Assembly: GCA_024349245.1 (NCBI GenBank) | Contig: JALDNG010000048.1 | Location: 637,001 to 701,000, forward strand | Source of the DNA: Neodontobutis hainanensis | Taxonomy: Eukaryota; Chordata; Actinopteri; Gobiiformes; Odontobutidae | DNA length: 64,000 nucleotides | Direction of reading: 5' to 3' | Shown here: piece by piece, positions 1 to 14,100 of the stretch | Numbering within the stretch: the stretch's first letter is position 1 | How the letters are laid out: every line of letters starts with the position of its first letter | Position numbers and translations under genes: made by a program | Notes under the pieces: generated by a model | Seen by the model: the letters and a program-made list of their open reading frames with translations, nothing else | What the model was told of the DNA's origin: nothing | Databases searched by the model: none

Positions 1-72
1 ATCACATAATGCATAACATATATTCATGTTGCATCACAGTAACACCTTTCTGTCATAAAAGTCATACTCTCT

Positions 73-348
<276 letters not shown>

Positions 349-1066
349 GTTATGTCCTTTTAATTGGTCTTATCTTGGTCTTAATCTACTGTTTTTGGTT
401 AATGTGCTCTTGACCTGGGCCTCATAATCTCTATTGTGAGAATTGTAAGTATCCCGCATCTCAACTCAGAAGATTGTTGTAGCTATACATATTAATACAA
501 ATGATAAGTGTCTTTTAGACTTTTGTTAACCACTGTAGTGTATAAGGTATGTAATCTCCCATGAGGCCTACCACATTCTGGGAGGTTGCATCTCAAATTA
601 AAATGGTTGCAACCGCATTAATAAGAGAGACATGAGGAGACATGCTTCACCTCTGCCAGTGAAGTATAGTGACAGATGCCATGAGATAAGAGATGATGGC
701 GCGGGGGGCGTAACTGGGGTGGTGCAGTAGGGGGATTGGGCTTGTTGTGATGACCAAGCTGCTTTTCTCTTTCTGTGTGTCATGAGGCCTTTTCAGTGTT
801 TGTCCCTTCTCTGATTAGCATCCATAGGCCAGCTGACTCCCCCCATAAATCCAATAGTGGGTGCCTTGAGTGTGAGACTTAGTTAAGCTGCTGAACATGT
901 CATTATTGCTTACCCAGCAATGTTAAATGGAGTCTAAGGAGCAACTGAGCCAGGACTAGTAAGTGATCAAAAAGTGTAAAAATAAAACATTACCTGTGGA
1001 TATTTTTGGCTATTGAACAGTACTGGAATCCTCAGTCCTTTTCTTGGTAGAAGAAATGAGATAAAG

Positions 1067-1190
1067 TAGGGGTGCATGACGGAGTGTTTTGTGCTCCTGC
1101 CTCACAGCAAGAACTCAAACGTCCTCTTCCAAGTTAAGGCTTTCTGTGAGGAGTCTACATGTCCGCCCCGTGTTACTGTGGGTTACAGGA
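1067..1190 (+). repeat. Fragment of a common teleost dispersed repeat (head portion)
   Basis: The phrases gctcctgcctcacagcaag and ctttctgtgaggagtctaca, followed by gtccgccccgtgttac, match a repeat I know to be very common in fish genomes (cctcacagcaagaaggt... then ctttctgtgtggagtttgca). Several substitutions and deletions show it is old. The matching tail portion of the same repeat type appears at 54702-54803. The family name is not assigned. Confidence 0.55.
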
Positions 1191-1310
1191 CTAAGTTTTA
1201 AGACTTGCCACAGATTTTTAAGGCATTTCATTATGTTAAAAAAACAAGTCTGTTGACTCTAAGCAATGTTTAAAACAGCAACTTTTACATGTTGTGTTTT
1301 CTGTCCACAG

Positions 1311-1497
1311 GAACTCCACATACTGCATGAAGGTCTCTATGTCTCTAACTGTGGCAGAAAATGACACAAACCTGTGCTATAACACCAACATGAGACGAAT
1401 GGAAAAGGCTGAGCTTAGTAAGAGCAAAAACATCACCTGTCCCAACATAGAAGACTATGTGGAACCAGACAAAGAGCTGGATATCACATGGTACAAG
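1311..1497 (+). CDS. il1rapl1: il1rapl1 exon: first half of Ig-like domain 2
   Basis: This exon encodes 62 whole codons preceded by one base of a split codon. The peptide starts NSTYCMKVSMSLTVAEND and ends DITWYK. Cysteines in YCM, LCY and ITC and the tryptophan in TWYK are the expected framework of IL1RAPL Ig domain 2. The sequons NST, NDT and NIT are potential N-glycosylation sites. The acceptor is tgtccacag|G at 1310/1311 and the donor is AAG|gtgggc at 1497/1498, leaving phase 0. Reading through the donor adds 16 residues before a stop, so the continuous open frame to 1548 is not the true exon end. The preceding exon, which completes the first codon, lies outside the window. Confidence 0.95.
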
Positions 1498-2555
1498 GTG
1501 GGCAAGTTTGTTTGTTTTATGATTATAAAACACGCTCTGTATCATTAAGCACACTTGCCCAAAAGGTTGTTGATTTTTTAACACTGCTGCTCTATTGGAA
1601 AACTAGTAAACATGGCTAAATAGTTGAATGGTCTAGCTCATGTCATCAGATTGTGTATGGAAGCAAACATATTGCATTAACATTTTTGCATTTTATTGGG
1701 TCAATGTAAGAGCCATTAAAGAAGAAAATAAAATGAATAGAAGCCAACTGCAAAAATGTTTTTGTTAGGATCCTGCATCTTTTCCCTCTGCCCTGTAAAA
1801 ATGAGTGGGTGTCCTCCAAATGTTCCTTGTCTCTGATATTTATTCAGTGTACACCTTTCCCTTGATGTCACCTGGCTATTTCTTGCCTCTCCCCAGGTCA
1901 GGTACAGATGTGGACAATAAAGTGCATCCCAGAGTCAGACCCAACTAATCAGAGGTAGATTAGCAGTTGATTAGCCTGACCTCTAGGTTTTTCCAGAATT
2001 CAATTATGGTCTGGGTAATGACTGGGAAAGCTGGAACCCATAGTTATTTGGACGACTGCAGAGCCACAATGATTGAATTTGAAGGTTGCCGCAAGCAATG
2101 GTGGAATAGGATACACTGAGCCATCCTCATAGGACTGGAAAGAGGATCATGCCATAGAGCTGCTCCTTGAGCCTGCACACTCCAATACACAAATATCAAC
2201 ACGACACAGACACACTTATTTTGCCGGTAGAGACCTCTGTAAATAACACTGCGTGTCCTCTGTGGCCTTGCCAGATTATTGAAAGGAGAATATTCTGTTC
2301 AGTGCAATAAATCTTAATCAGATAAGGAGGATAGTGGCTAAGTCTTATCATTTTAGGACATGAAGTTTATTCAGGTAATTGCATCCACATTCTGAATGCA
2401 CTATGACATTTTATACACTTTGTGAAAAGCTCATGGGCATTGGTGGCCATGTGTCCATATCCTACCACTTTCTTTAGAATGATTTGATGTATTATTCAAT
2501 ATTACTCTAATAATATGGGCTTTGAGTAATCTGTGTGTCCTTATTTAATGTGTAG
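1498..2555 (+). other. Intron between the two Ig2 exons (1,058 bp)
   Basis: The intron begins gtgggcaag and ends with atgtgtag. Apart from AT-rich stretches I see no repeat, RNA gene or open frame of interest in it. Confidence 0.85.
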
Positions 2556-2709
2556 GAATGCCGTCCGAAGCAATGGCGTGCCAACATTATCCATAAAGGA
2601 AGCAATCTGACTTTTGAGGAGGTAACAGAAGATGACATTGGAAATTACACGTGTGAAGTCCAGTTTGGTGGCTTTTTGGTGAGAAGGACGACAGAACTCA
2701 CAGTTACTG
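2556..2709 (+). CDS. il1rapl1: il1rapl1 exon: second half of Ig-like domain 2
   Basis: This exon has 51 codons plus one base, beginning ECRPKQWRANIIHKGS and ending RRTTELTVT. It carries the canonical Ig motif DDIGNYTC, whose cysteine closes the Ig2 disulphide, and the strongly conserved VRRTTEL segment of the IL1RAPL family. NLT and NYT are potential N-glycosylation sites. It enters in phase 0 (acceptor tgtag|GAA) and leaves in phase 1 (ACT G|gtaagt, a consensus-quality donor). From work on the family, Ig1 and Ig2 contribute to binding the presynaptic phosphatase PTP-delta. Confidence 0.95.
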
Positions 2710-5700
2710 GTAAGTCTCAAAACCTAATGTGGGACTGTGTGTTTAATACCTTTATCACTATTGTCCCAAAAGTTCAGTCCAAAAATAGTTTGTGAGCTAT
2801 CGAGCGTGGACTATTCACACAAGGAGCAAACACTAAACCTGTGTGTTAACCTGTGTGGAAACATTACATTTGATCCAAGAGAGTCTAATTTACAGCTTCT
2901 CAACATAATTACTTTATTCTGGAGTTCACCCCTCTTACTAAAATAATCTGTAATGACCAGATATCCTCCCCTGTGCTTTTACATCAGGCACAAACTAATC
3001 AGACTTGTCAATCCTTTCTGGTTTGTTCTCTTTGCGCAATGCCCAGCCTCTGGTGCAGCTTTTGGTAAAAAAACAAACAAACACACAAGGTTTGTAAAAT
3101 ATAGGGTGGAAAGCACAAAACAATGCATAAAAAGTCCAGATATGTTTGAAATAAAAACTTAGCATTTTAAATAATTTTACACAAATGAGTTTTTTGTCAT
3201 TGTTTTTGTCATTGTTTTTTGCTGTCTTTGTGAGATAAAGATATAAAAACTCACTGCTAAAAATGCACTATAAAAGGGCTACAGTTTTTGATGCTTAAGT
3301 AAAAGCTGGCATGTGATAATAGGTCTATCCATAGTCGACACACTCTGTAGAGAATACTGCAGTGACATCCCGCTGCTGTGTTAATTGCTGGGGGAAGTAG
3401 AATGCTGTGGTCTGGCCTCGATCTCTTCTCTCTAGCTCAGCACTTTGCAGCCAACGAAGCTGCGTTGAAATATTTAAGGCTATAGGCTAAACCTCTTCAC
3501 ACAGAAAGTTAAAGAGCCAGGACTAAGGTCAAAAGATTTACAGTACTCTGTTTCTATCCATCTCTTTCACACGGCTGCAAGGTGAGCATACCAGCAGCAA
3601 ACGTGCTCATTTGTTCTTTTTCAGTGTGAGTGGAATCCATACTGGTGGTCAAGGATTGAGAGTGTTTAGCCATGGTGGTCTAGATGGTCAAAAGCTCTGA
3701 TTAAGGTTAGTGGAAGAGTCAGACAAAAGGAAAAGGTTAAATTGAGCCAAACAGAAGTAAAAGTTGTCATTTAAATTAATTTAATAACAATTAGGTAATA
3801 GTGATTGTTCAAGTTACTTTAGATTAGTTGCACCAAAGTGTAAACAAAAGTCATCTGATAGAGATAGATAAACATATAGCAGGAATATTTATCTTTATTA
3901 ATATTCTACTGTGTATTATACGTGCACTTGTGGGCCTTAGTTAAGTTGGACATCGCCCAGTTAATTGCAGGGCTAACAATGAATATATCAACAATTTTAA
4001 ATAAACTATAAAATAAGGATGCATGTTCAGTTAATGTGTTGTTTGAGCACAGGTACAATGTGCTCAATTAGAAATCTATTATTACAGATGCCATTGTAAA
4101 TGCTTTGTTGTATATATTTCCCATAGCTTTCTCATTCAGTGCTTGACTTTTTTATTTTAATTTTATTATTTTCACATTTATTATTATATTTTATTATTTA
4201 TTTGAATAAGAATAAAATCAGGCAGAAAGTAGCTAGGATTTATGACTAAGGCCACACTCCTTAAACCAAGTATATCTGCACATTTGGCTGCAGCTATTTT
4301 TGAGAAATCACTGTTCACATCAAAATATAAAAGTATCATACAGTAACACGTGGAGGACATGCAGACCCCTCACAGAAAGACCGGAGTCGGCTGAGAATGT
4401 TCTCTGCCACGTGCACACCTTAACGTAACACATATAAAATATATAGGTATTTCTTATTTTTTTAAAAATATAGTCTTATTTTAAAAATAGTCTTATTTTA
4501 TTAATACACCTTATTGAGTTATTATGTCTTGTATTCAACATATACATGGAGAGGAATAGTTTTCTAAGGTTATTTTGACAAAATACCAGTTAAATAACTA
4601 AGATAATACTTTTAAAATGAGCACAATCTCTGTAGGCGTTCTCGTGTGTGGTGTGGATGTTTGTAAATCCAGTCCATGGCTCTTCCCTTGTTAGACTGTT
4701 ACTATGACCCCAATGTTCTGTAATGACAGTGGCCATTAAACTTTATTGGGTGATAAATTTATTGTATAGCTCATGTACCTAATACGGAGAATGAAAAAGA
4801 AAATGGACAGAGATAAAGTGCACACTGTTTATCTGTCCATGTTGCATTATATCCATAACTGCATTGTTATGTAAACAGTTTTTCACATTTTATAGTAATC
4901 ATTACACTAATAATATATATAAAAATAATAAATTGTGGGACATTAAAACAAATTAATACTCCCTTATGGTTTGTGTATCCGTGCTTTTTTTTTTGGGCTC
5001 ACACATTCACATCAGAAGTCTGAGGTAGATGCATGTTCTCTATAATGAAACATCAATAAGTCATCAAAATAGAAAAAGTAATTTTATCTGACACTGAGAG
5101 TGGGATGCTCTGCTGCTTTAATCCAACAGAGAAATGTGTGGCGCCTGGAGTATGTTTGTTTAGTGCCATGTGCAAGATGAAATCATTTACATAAAGTACA
5201 TCTCCAATATGAAGACAATGTTCTGAACTCCCTGTGTGTTTGACCCTTCGCTCCAATATTTTATTTGAAAACCTATTACTTGATTATTTGTGGGACTGTG
5301 TTGAAAAAATACACCAATTCAATCTCATAAACTCTGCAGCTATTCCTATAAAAATGTGCCTGTGCTTCATCACTAGACCATTTTGCCCTATTATAAAAGC
5401 AGTTAAGCAGCTATTCTTTAAAGCTATAGTATCCCACTAGAACAGTTGGGCTCATTCAGGCCCTAGGCTCATTTCCTTTAATAAACCTACACATCATCAT
5501 CCCCTCAAGTGGGCGTGAGATTACCCACATTTTATCACATCCTGTAAAAAAACAGCATTGCCTATACCGCAAGCATAAAAGGAAAAAGTGTGAGATGTGA
5601 TGTGAAAGAGGTCATTAAGTTTAACTGATCTTAAATATAGAGCAATAGACACTGGCCTCTAGCATGACCCACTGTGCTGCATCATGCACATGCACCTGCA

Positions 5701-7177
5701 TCTTCTGCTCTCACTGGGTTGCAATATGTAACAGCCTTCATTAGAAGCTGTAAAAGGAGCATTATGTAACCTGAGGTCAGCAATGTAATAGAGGTTAACT
5801 ATGAGCATAAACATGGGCACGAACAGATCAGGCTGATTCTGAAAGCACCTTAATCAAGGGTTGACACTCGGCAGGTTAATAGAAATGGAGAAAACATTGA
5901 CCTTTTCCCCTCATTCAATGACTTGATGTCAGAGTGCCTTGAAAGTTTTGCTTTGTTCAGAGCATATGGGTTTATAATGTATGCCTATGTAAGAAAATGA
6001 GTTCAGAATAAAATTAGGTGAAGTTCTTTTATAAACATCTGGGAAGATGCTCTCTTTGTGGATTGTAACCATAGCTCTCCCATTTGGTTATTGAGAACTT
6101 TTTATAATTAAATCTTAGCTGCAGCAGGTTGTATATTTACAGGCCTGAGGAGTAGCTCAGTCAAATCAGTCTTTTCACATTTCAGTTTATCATTAGGTAT
6201 TTTTCCATAGTGTAAGACCTACATCAAATTGGTAGATGGCAGTTGGCCACATGAGTCTCTGCAGAAGCATCACAACAGTTTAAGACTCCAGATGTCGCAA
6301 AAACATGTAAATGTCAAACTTATTGATCAAACACCAAATATAAAAGGGATCTTATAGCAAATCAAACGATTTAGATTTATTCTATAGTTAAACAATTGTG
6401 TTTTATTTAAAATTTAGATTTTTGTACTTTGGTGCTGTGCCAAAGTATACCTGCAACAGTAATATAACATTTATACTGTACGACTCCACAATCCTATCAC
6501 AGTTTTGATGGTCCTCCTAGGCCTCATAATAGCACTATGATTTTATGCTGCAAAGTTGTAATAGCAAATAAAAGCTGCATTCAGTTGATGTATGGAGCTC
6601 CCTCTGTGTTCTTTATGCAGCAAAAATTATACAGACCAGGAAAAGATATAGAGAACAAGGAAGTGAAAGAGAACGATAACAGCAAAGCAGAGAGAGGGAA
6701 TGTGTCAGAAAGAATGAAAAAGACAAAGAGGTGGCTTCTACTGTATCTTATCTGTATTTGTTGCCAGTGTATTCTATCAGAAACAGTGTGTCCAGGACTA
6801 TAAACACACTATTATCCTGGTGTTTATCACCGTGCACATTACCGTTTGCCTCTGTCGGACTTACTGTAATAGAGTCGTTTGGTTTGATGGATGCCTCAGG
6901 CATGGGTTTCTATCTATTGCTTGTATTATACCTCAGTCTGCATCCGCACACTGTAGAAATGTCTGTGTGCACATTCAGCAGAGCCTGTGAGCATGGTGAT
7001 TGAGGTTATAGCCAATGTAAATGTACCATTTGGCACTCTGAATTGGAGGTGTAGAGGGCAAGAAGAAATGGAGGGGAGGAGGAGCAATAGATACATCATT
7101 CATCCACAAGAATGAAAAGATTCTCAAGAAATGTGTAGTAACTAGACATGTACATATGCAGTTTTTTATTTCAAGTT

Positions 7178-7268
7178 TGGGGAGTGACAAATGGACCTGA
7201 GCCAGAATCAAATTCGAGTCCCTCACATATGTGTTATGCACTCTAAGTGAGACACCAAGGTGACCCAA
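7178..7268 (-). repeat. tRNA-derived SINE-like fragment
   Basis: Read on the minus strand, the segment runs ggtgtctcacttagagtgca... then ggactcgaatttgattctgg, followed by ctcaggtccatttg. This resembles the tRNA-like head of fish SINEs: a degraded A box in the first part and a B-box-like GACTCGAATTTGA in the second. No intact tail or target duplication was identified. Confidence 0.45.
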
Positions 7269-10200
7269 GCTAATTAGAATCTTTAACATTTGGTCCACTT
7301 TGCCAGCAATGAAACACAAAAGCTGGGGTCCAGACACTCAAAGGCACCCTCTACTACTCCACAAGCAAATGGTTGATTTGTTACTGTATAATGCAAATCC
7401 ACATTCAGTTGAAAAACGTAAAGATGTTTCACCTTGCCAGTTTATAATAAAAACTACTGTGACTCCCACAGTCATGGAAAGAGACTTAAGCAGCACATGC
7501 AAAGATGTCAGCAAAGGCATCGTGAAAATATCTTTGCAGACTTCTTCCGTATAAAAAAACACAATGGCAAAATAGTTCAAAACTGTTACACCTAGTTATT
7601 GTTTTTTATCTTGTACATTTAAATTAAATGTAATCAACATAATATTAATAAAAATCAATTGTCAATAAGTTTCAGAGAAGGACCAAATCTGTTTGATAGA
7701 TGAAAGATAGACATTTTTCAGCCAAATATAATAATTAAAAAAAAATAAAATAAAATACAACATCCTGTAAAGATGGTTTTATAATATTTTGTCTTTGTCT
7801 ATTTTGTCTTGTTTTTGAAACCTTGACTGCCCCAGCTAATCCATACCAACATAGGGACACCAGCATGCATACAGTATCTTGTGCTGTAAATGTGTGTATG
7901 AAGAGTTGTTGTGAGGTGATCTAGGACATGGTCTCAGTGCAGTAAAAAGATCCTTCAATAGGGTCACCTTCACCAAGCATGGAGACTTGACAGCCTTATA
8001 AAATGTTACAGCCTGTGCGCTCAGAACAGTGTGCATGTCTTTGTGTGGTCGTATTTATTTTGTCTAGGTTTTAGCTGGAGTTACACCTGACCAGCTTGTG
8101 TAATATCACTGGATGCTGTAACTGCAGGAAAGCAACACCAGGAAAGAGAACAGCGGTGTCCACACCTCCCCCGTGTCTTCCCCTGCTTGGTTTATCACAC
8201 CAAAGCTGGCCAGATAGATAGAGAGACAGCGATTAGTAGTGATATTATCCTAGAGACCAGGGAGAGGAGAAACAAGTGAGGGGAGATAACAGGTGTGGGG
8301 GAGAAAAATTAGATAGTTTTACTCTAAACTAAAATTGTCTAAGACTATATGTCTCAGGCCCACTTGAATAGATCGAGCCTGTGCCATCTGCTGTGCACTC
8401 AATGAGCCTTATCAAAGAAAAATTTCTGTCACCTTCGAGGACAGACAGTGAAGTATTTATCTTATCTTATCTTATCTTAAACACAACCGCCCCAGCTACA
8501 CATGTGTCCTTGGGGATCACATGATGAAATCACACCTGAGGTAAGTGTTACTCCATGGCCTCACTTTTCCTGACTCCTTTTTTTACCCACATTTAGACAC
8601 ACATGTAGACACCCGGGTACAGACACTACATCAGTCATGGCAATGATGGCCCACTGGACACATTAAAGAAGTGTAGCTGTGGTTTAAGTGCAAAATAGAG
8701 CAATGCTGTCATAACTCATCTGTTCAACAACACAGACTCTAAGCCTCTCTTTTGTATGGGACATGTTGGGGCAGTGGATGGAGCATTAGTAATGTTAAGT
8801 TTGGTTTAAACATTAATAATATAATTAATGTATTTTACTTACGGAAAGGCACGTCTAATCATCTCATGTCAAAATAATTTTGTACAATGCACTATGTTAT
8901 TCATAGAGACCACACAACCATTATTATGCACATAACATATTATGCTAGGAATAATAATACAATAAAATTCATTTTATTTATTTCTTCGTCTTTTGATGTT
9001 TCAGTGGTTTCTAGTCCAGTTGGTCACATATTTAAGAATGGAAAGAATACATGGAAACATAGCCTTTTTAAAAGCACAGGTTTTAAATTTATTGATGATC
9101 TAAATTACTCATAAAACGGTGGTAAAACAGTAAAGGGTGCAGCAGAATGGCTCATTAGTTTAAGGTCAGCATAACTCGCTTTCATTAACTAATCTCTCAC
9201 TCTGTGTGTCTTCGTTAGCCACCCCTAACCTCGTCCCCACCTCCTCTTTCCGACTCTCTTCATCAAAATTCACCAGCTGTCCTCGTAGTCTCCAGGCAGG
9301 CCGGGGTTCACTTTGTTTTAATTCAATTAAAATTGTCATCAATCTGTATGTGACAAATGAAATTTACATCCTGCACAATTAATCTTTTCTGACCTATACA
9401 ACTCCACCCACACGCAGACCCTTAATCTCTGGTTATTATCATTATCTGGGCCTATGGGTTAGCACTACGGCAAGTAAAATTAAAATCATAATTCTCTGTT
9501 TTGTAGCCTTTTGAAGTGTAGGTCAATAATTAAACAGCACAAAGGAGCAGCTCTTTACATCTGGTGCTTTTATTTTATGAGACAATAAAATAATGACTGT
9601 TATTATAAATCCTCAGTTTCACTGGTAATCTCTTCAGCTACCTCATATTTGGAAAATAAGCAGTACTGAACTGTGTAGACAACGTCATTGTGTTTTCTGT
9701 CCCTTAACTGTTTACATTTGTCTAAGCCACTTGATTGGGTAGTCCTATCGCAAACAACTTGATCTGACAGATACAGTATTTTCCCCAGTGGTGACTTTTT
9801 AAAGGCTACCACAGAGCAGTGCAGTGGATGTAAAGTGGGTAGTAAAACAACAAAGCTTTCACAAAAATCACCCACATTAGTACTGTATTCAGCTGAAGAT
9901 TTTTTCTATCATGGAGCCAACATAATATGTAGGCTGCTGACATAGAAGAAAAATGTTCTTTTTCAAATACATGCTGTGATAATTGTGAACATTCCTGAGA
10001 ATTTCTGTACATTTTATAACGAGCCAGGATATGACTAGTTCCAGTAACTGCGTTTGCTTTAGCAGCCAGTAAGTGTTGGATTTGAGAAGTAGTAACATTT
10101 ACAACCCAGTTTAAAGTCTTGTAGATGTCCTCTGGTTCTCAGCCAGTGCTCTATCTCAATATAATTAATACATTCTGTGGTCACTTTGACAATAATTCTA

Positions 10201-10838
10201 CTATGGCGTTGCTTGTCTGACTTTTGTACTCTTCTTGTTCTTCCTGCCAGGTTTCCAGTAGTAATTGGCCCCCTACTTTCTGACACACCTCCCCTCGCAG
10301 CCAGCCTTCTTGTGTATTCTAACTTTGGGTTTTTGTGTCTGAACAGAAGGAAGGGGCTGTAAGTTGTGTTATGATCAGAACAGTGTTGGCTGAAGGTCAC
10401 TGAGGCGGCTCTAAATAACCCACTCATTATACAGTGTCCTTAAGAAAAGAACACTCCAGAAAGCCCTCCTACCAATTAAAAGATAAGAATATGACCATTA
10501 ACCATCACAAGGGAAGGTGACGGAAAGTAGAAAGGTTGTCAGGCATTTCATCTCACTGCCACAGCCCATAGACACACTTTTCATTTAAAAAATTATATTT
10601 AAATGATTTTAAGGCAGTAATGGCCTATCCGAGCCGTGGGACATGGGGCACACATGCACAACAGGACTCAAATGTGGCCTACAACTAATCTGAAGAAAAA
10701 CATGGAGACCATTTTACCATAAAGTCATGAACTATGTACTACAATCTTTATATCTGAAGTATGAGCTAATGAACTCATAGAAATTAACTAAAAAGCCGAG
10801 TCCAGGACACTGCGTGAAGAAATATTTACCATAATATT

Positions 10839-11160
10839 GGGGCGCAGTGGCTCAGTGGTAGAGCGGTCGTTCTATATATAATCGGAAGGTTGGTGGTTGG
10901 ATTCCCACTCTCCCTGGTCCATACTGTTGTTGTGTCTTTGGGCAAGGGCCATAGTACAGGTGTATGAATGTGTGTGGGTGTAGAGGTGAGTTTGGTGGTG
11001 GTGGGAGAAGGCTGTGAGCACCGTGTGCAGCCCCCCTCTCTGTCTGCCCCAGGTGTTAATGTGTGTGCGAATGGGGTAAATGGAAGCATCATGTAAAGCG
11101 CTTTGGGTGCCGAAGATGGGAAAAAAAAATTCCCATTGGCATTGTCCTGGAGGGCCATAG
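10839..11160 (+). mobile_element. tRNA-related SINE (non-autonomous retroposon)
   Basis: The head starts ggggcgcagtggctcagtgg and has a polymerase III A box (TGGCTCAGTGG, 10848-10858) and a B box (GGTTGGATTCC, 10895-10905), spaced as in tRNA-derived SINEs. The body contains gtgggagaaggctgtgag and ctgtctgccccaggtg. The 3' part carries taaagcgctttgggtg, a phrase frequent in fish SINE and LINE-2-like tails, followed by a run of nine A. The body is shared in inverted orientation with the copy at 20164-20375, and more distantly with 35487-35700. Target-site duplications were not clear. Amplification would have needed a partner LINE. Confidence 0.75.
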
Positions 11161-14100
11161 GTGTTGTGTTCCAAATAATCTTACCTATGTAATAAAACAA
11201 GTGTAGTACTAGTTGTGTTTCTTTCAGTGTAGTACATTATAGACATTAAAATTAAATAACAGAAATGTGGAAAAATGTTTACAAGGACATAATCTACCAT
11301 TCATTCAGTCTACCAGTTCATTTGAGGGTTTGTCCTTGTGTGTGATATATATACATATATATTCTACACCGCTGAACTATATCTCCAGAAATGGAATCAA
11401 GTCTGCAAGAAAATGAAGGTGCAATTCTTATTCTCTTTGCCTGGCATCACCTTTGTATTCAGGGACTCTCCAATGTAATCTCACTGCTTGAACATATCCA
11501 TGTTTTGTCTACATCTCCACACAACTGTGCATTGCTGTGTGTGTTAACTCACTCCACCTCCTCAACTTCCCAGCTGTGATAAATGAATGGCACAATTTCC
11601 TTCCACCTGTTCCACCCTGGAGCCACTTGCCACTTTGGTCACACAGCCGTAAGTCACTGGAGCTGTCACAGTAGAAGCTACGCAGTTTCCAAACTACAAA
11701 AAGAGAGATAAGAGATGAAGTGTTGCCAGAAGCACTCAAGCACCTTCCTTTACAGTAGCAGTGATAGGGTGATGACTAGTTAAGTGACATGTACCAGCAG
11801 GTATTTAGTCTGACAGTGTATGTGCCATTGTGTTGATGAATATCTCTGATCAGAACATGCACCTTCCTCCCTAGTCAAATATGTTAACTCTATGTATTTT
11901 TTTATAGTCCTTTTACAACTATTATTGTAAAGTTCTGCAAGGGGTTAGTCTTACCTGTAGTTGGTTTTCTATGTTTTGAGAAACTATGTAGGGCAGCTTT
12001 ATTAAATGGCCATACAGTCTCTTTTACCTACTAGACATTTGTAGAAACGTGTTGCTACACGACAAAAGAACCACATTGTTTTTGATGTAGACTTACTCAA
12101 AGGTAGACAAAATTCTGACTTTTTGCAGCAGAACGATGTGAGGCGTCATATTGCTTTTTACTCTACAACATTTTGTCTTCTCCAAATGTAAACTTTCATA
12201 CAGGACCTCTCCATGCCTCCCCACCATCAGATTTATTTCGTTATTATTTAGTACATGGGGAAATAGACAGGTAATTACTGTGTAATAGGAATTCAGTTTA
12301 TTTTTCAATGTCTCCCACAAAGCTCTTACTGTCTTTTACCAGCTCTCGCCAGTCATTTTCTAAATCCCTTGAATTACACCATTTAGAGCAAGAAGAGATC
12401 CTGGACAATCATGTAGTGTGTCAGTCTGGACAATACACTTAATGTTGTCTTGTTCTTGCAGTTGTTTTATCAGTGTACTGCAGGCTTTATGCAGATTTAC
12501 TACATCACATCTGAAGGATTCCCAGTGACCTCACCACCTTTCAGAACAGATCTTTCAGGGGGGAAAAAAATCCCTTTTTAATTAGTAAAGAATAGGAAAT
12601 CTATTAGTGAATGCAGAATGCTATGCACTGACAGAGGGATTGCTGATTTTCTTCAGTCATCTGCCCTGCTATTACACTATTTAAATAAACTGGTGATGCT
12701 CTTTTTGTCAATCACTCAACCGCACCATTGTGAGCAGCAACACAAAAAACATTGCTTTCTAGGCCCAGTTTATTGAACTTTATTCACCCCCATATAAAGA
12801 CTTAACTCTTTTTAAAATGTGATGCAATTTTGCAAAAATTAAGCCAATTTCTGAGTAATCATCTCACTCTTTGCCACATCTGCCCAATACAAATGGGGAT
12901 TAAGTTTCCCAATAGACAGGTTTGGGGATTACATTTTTGAATGTGCTGATTTGAGATTTATTAACTTGTGAGTTGGTATGACATTTAATATGTATGTACA
13001 TATTCCATTAAAAGCAATAGCACATTTATATAATAATTTAAAGGAATAATAAAGGCAAAAAGACGTTTTTGTTGTATTGAAAATTCAGAAACATCTGTAC
13101 ACTGTAACCCATTTGTAATCTCTTCATCTGCACTAATGATGGGCTTGGGGCTGAGTGTCACAAATGATGGCAACATAGTCTGCCACACTGGAGCATATTC
13201 TTTGTTTTAATCTATTTGTGTCCAGAAAAGCAACCCAATGTGATCCTTTGATGGAACGACATCTGTTGAGTGATTAATTCAAACAGTCTTACTTTCATAG
13301 AAGAATATTTGTTTACTAATGAGCTGAAGTTCATGCAAGGATGGCTTTAATTTTAAAAAGAGTGCACTTTTCATGTGTTGATTTGTCTGAATGCTTCAGT
13401 GGGTTTTTCTGCTGCTGTAATGTTGAATGCAGAAGGCAGATGCAGACTGAGGCGCTCCACAAATGGGTTTGAGACTTCTCTTTCACAACCGTGTCTCTTG
13501 GCATCTGGGGCGTCTTACTAGGATAACATGTTACATAATTAGCACCAAATTAACACTCAATTAAGTGAGCCGTGTAGAGAGGGTGGGGACAGGCTGTCAG
13601 AGGATTTATAAATCACAGTGGGGCTGCTAACTCTACCTGCGTATGAGAACTCCAGACATGCACATCCTCAAACATATACAGTTAGTTTAAATCATTACAG
13701 TGTTTCTAAATCTCCAGCGTTGGATGAGTACACAGATAACGTCTAAGAGAAAGGCAAGAAGCTTAACCAAACTCATGAGCTAAATACATTTTTGTTTTGT
13801 GTAAATAAGTTCTGTTTGCAGTCCAACATCTTTGTTGTTGTAGCTGCATATTTTCTCTCTAGCGTCCCTTATGAAGAGACACAATTAACATCCAATCATG
13901 GCACAGCAGTCCCAGCTGCACTGATTATTCCTTTATTATGCTGCCATGAGATAAGACTGAAACATTGCACGCTTAAGGAGCAATTTATCTTTTTCTTTTC
14001 CTTTTTTTCAAAAGATTGAGCACAAAAATCATAGCTGATAGTATATAAGTGTTAACAAACCTATTGCCTTGGCCCTTCCTTACTTTTAGTGCTCATCAAA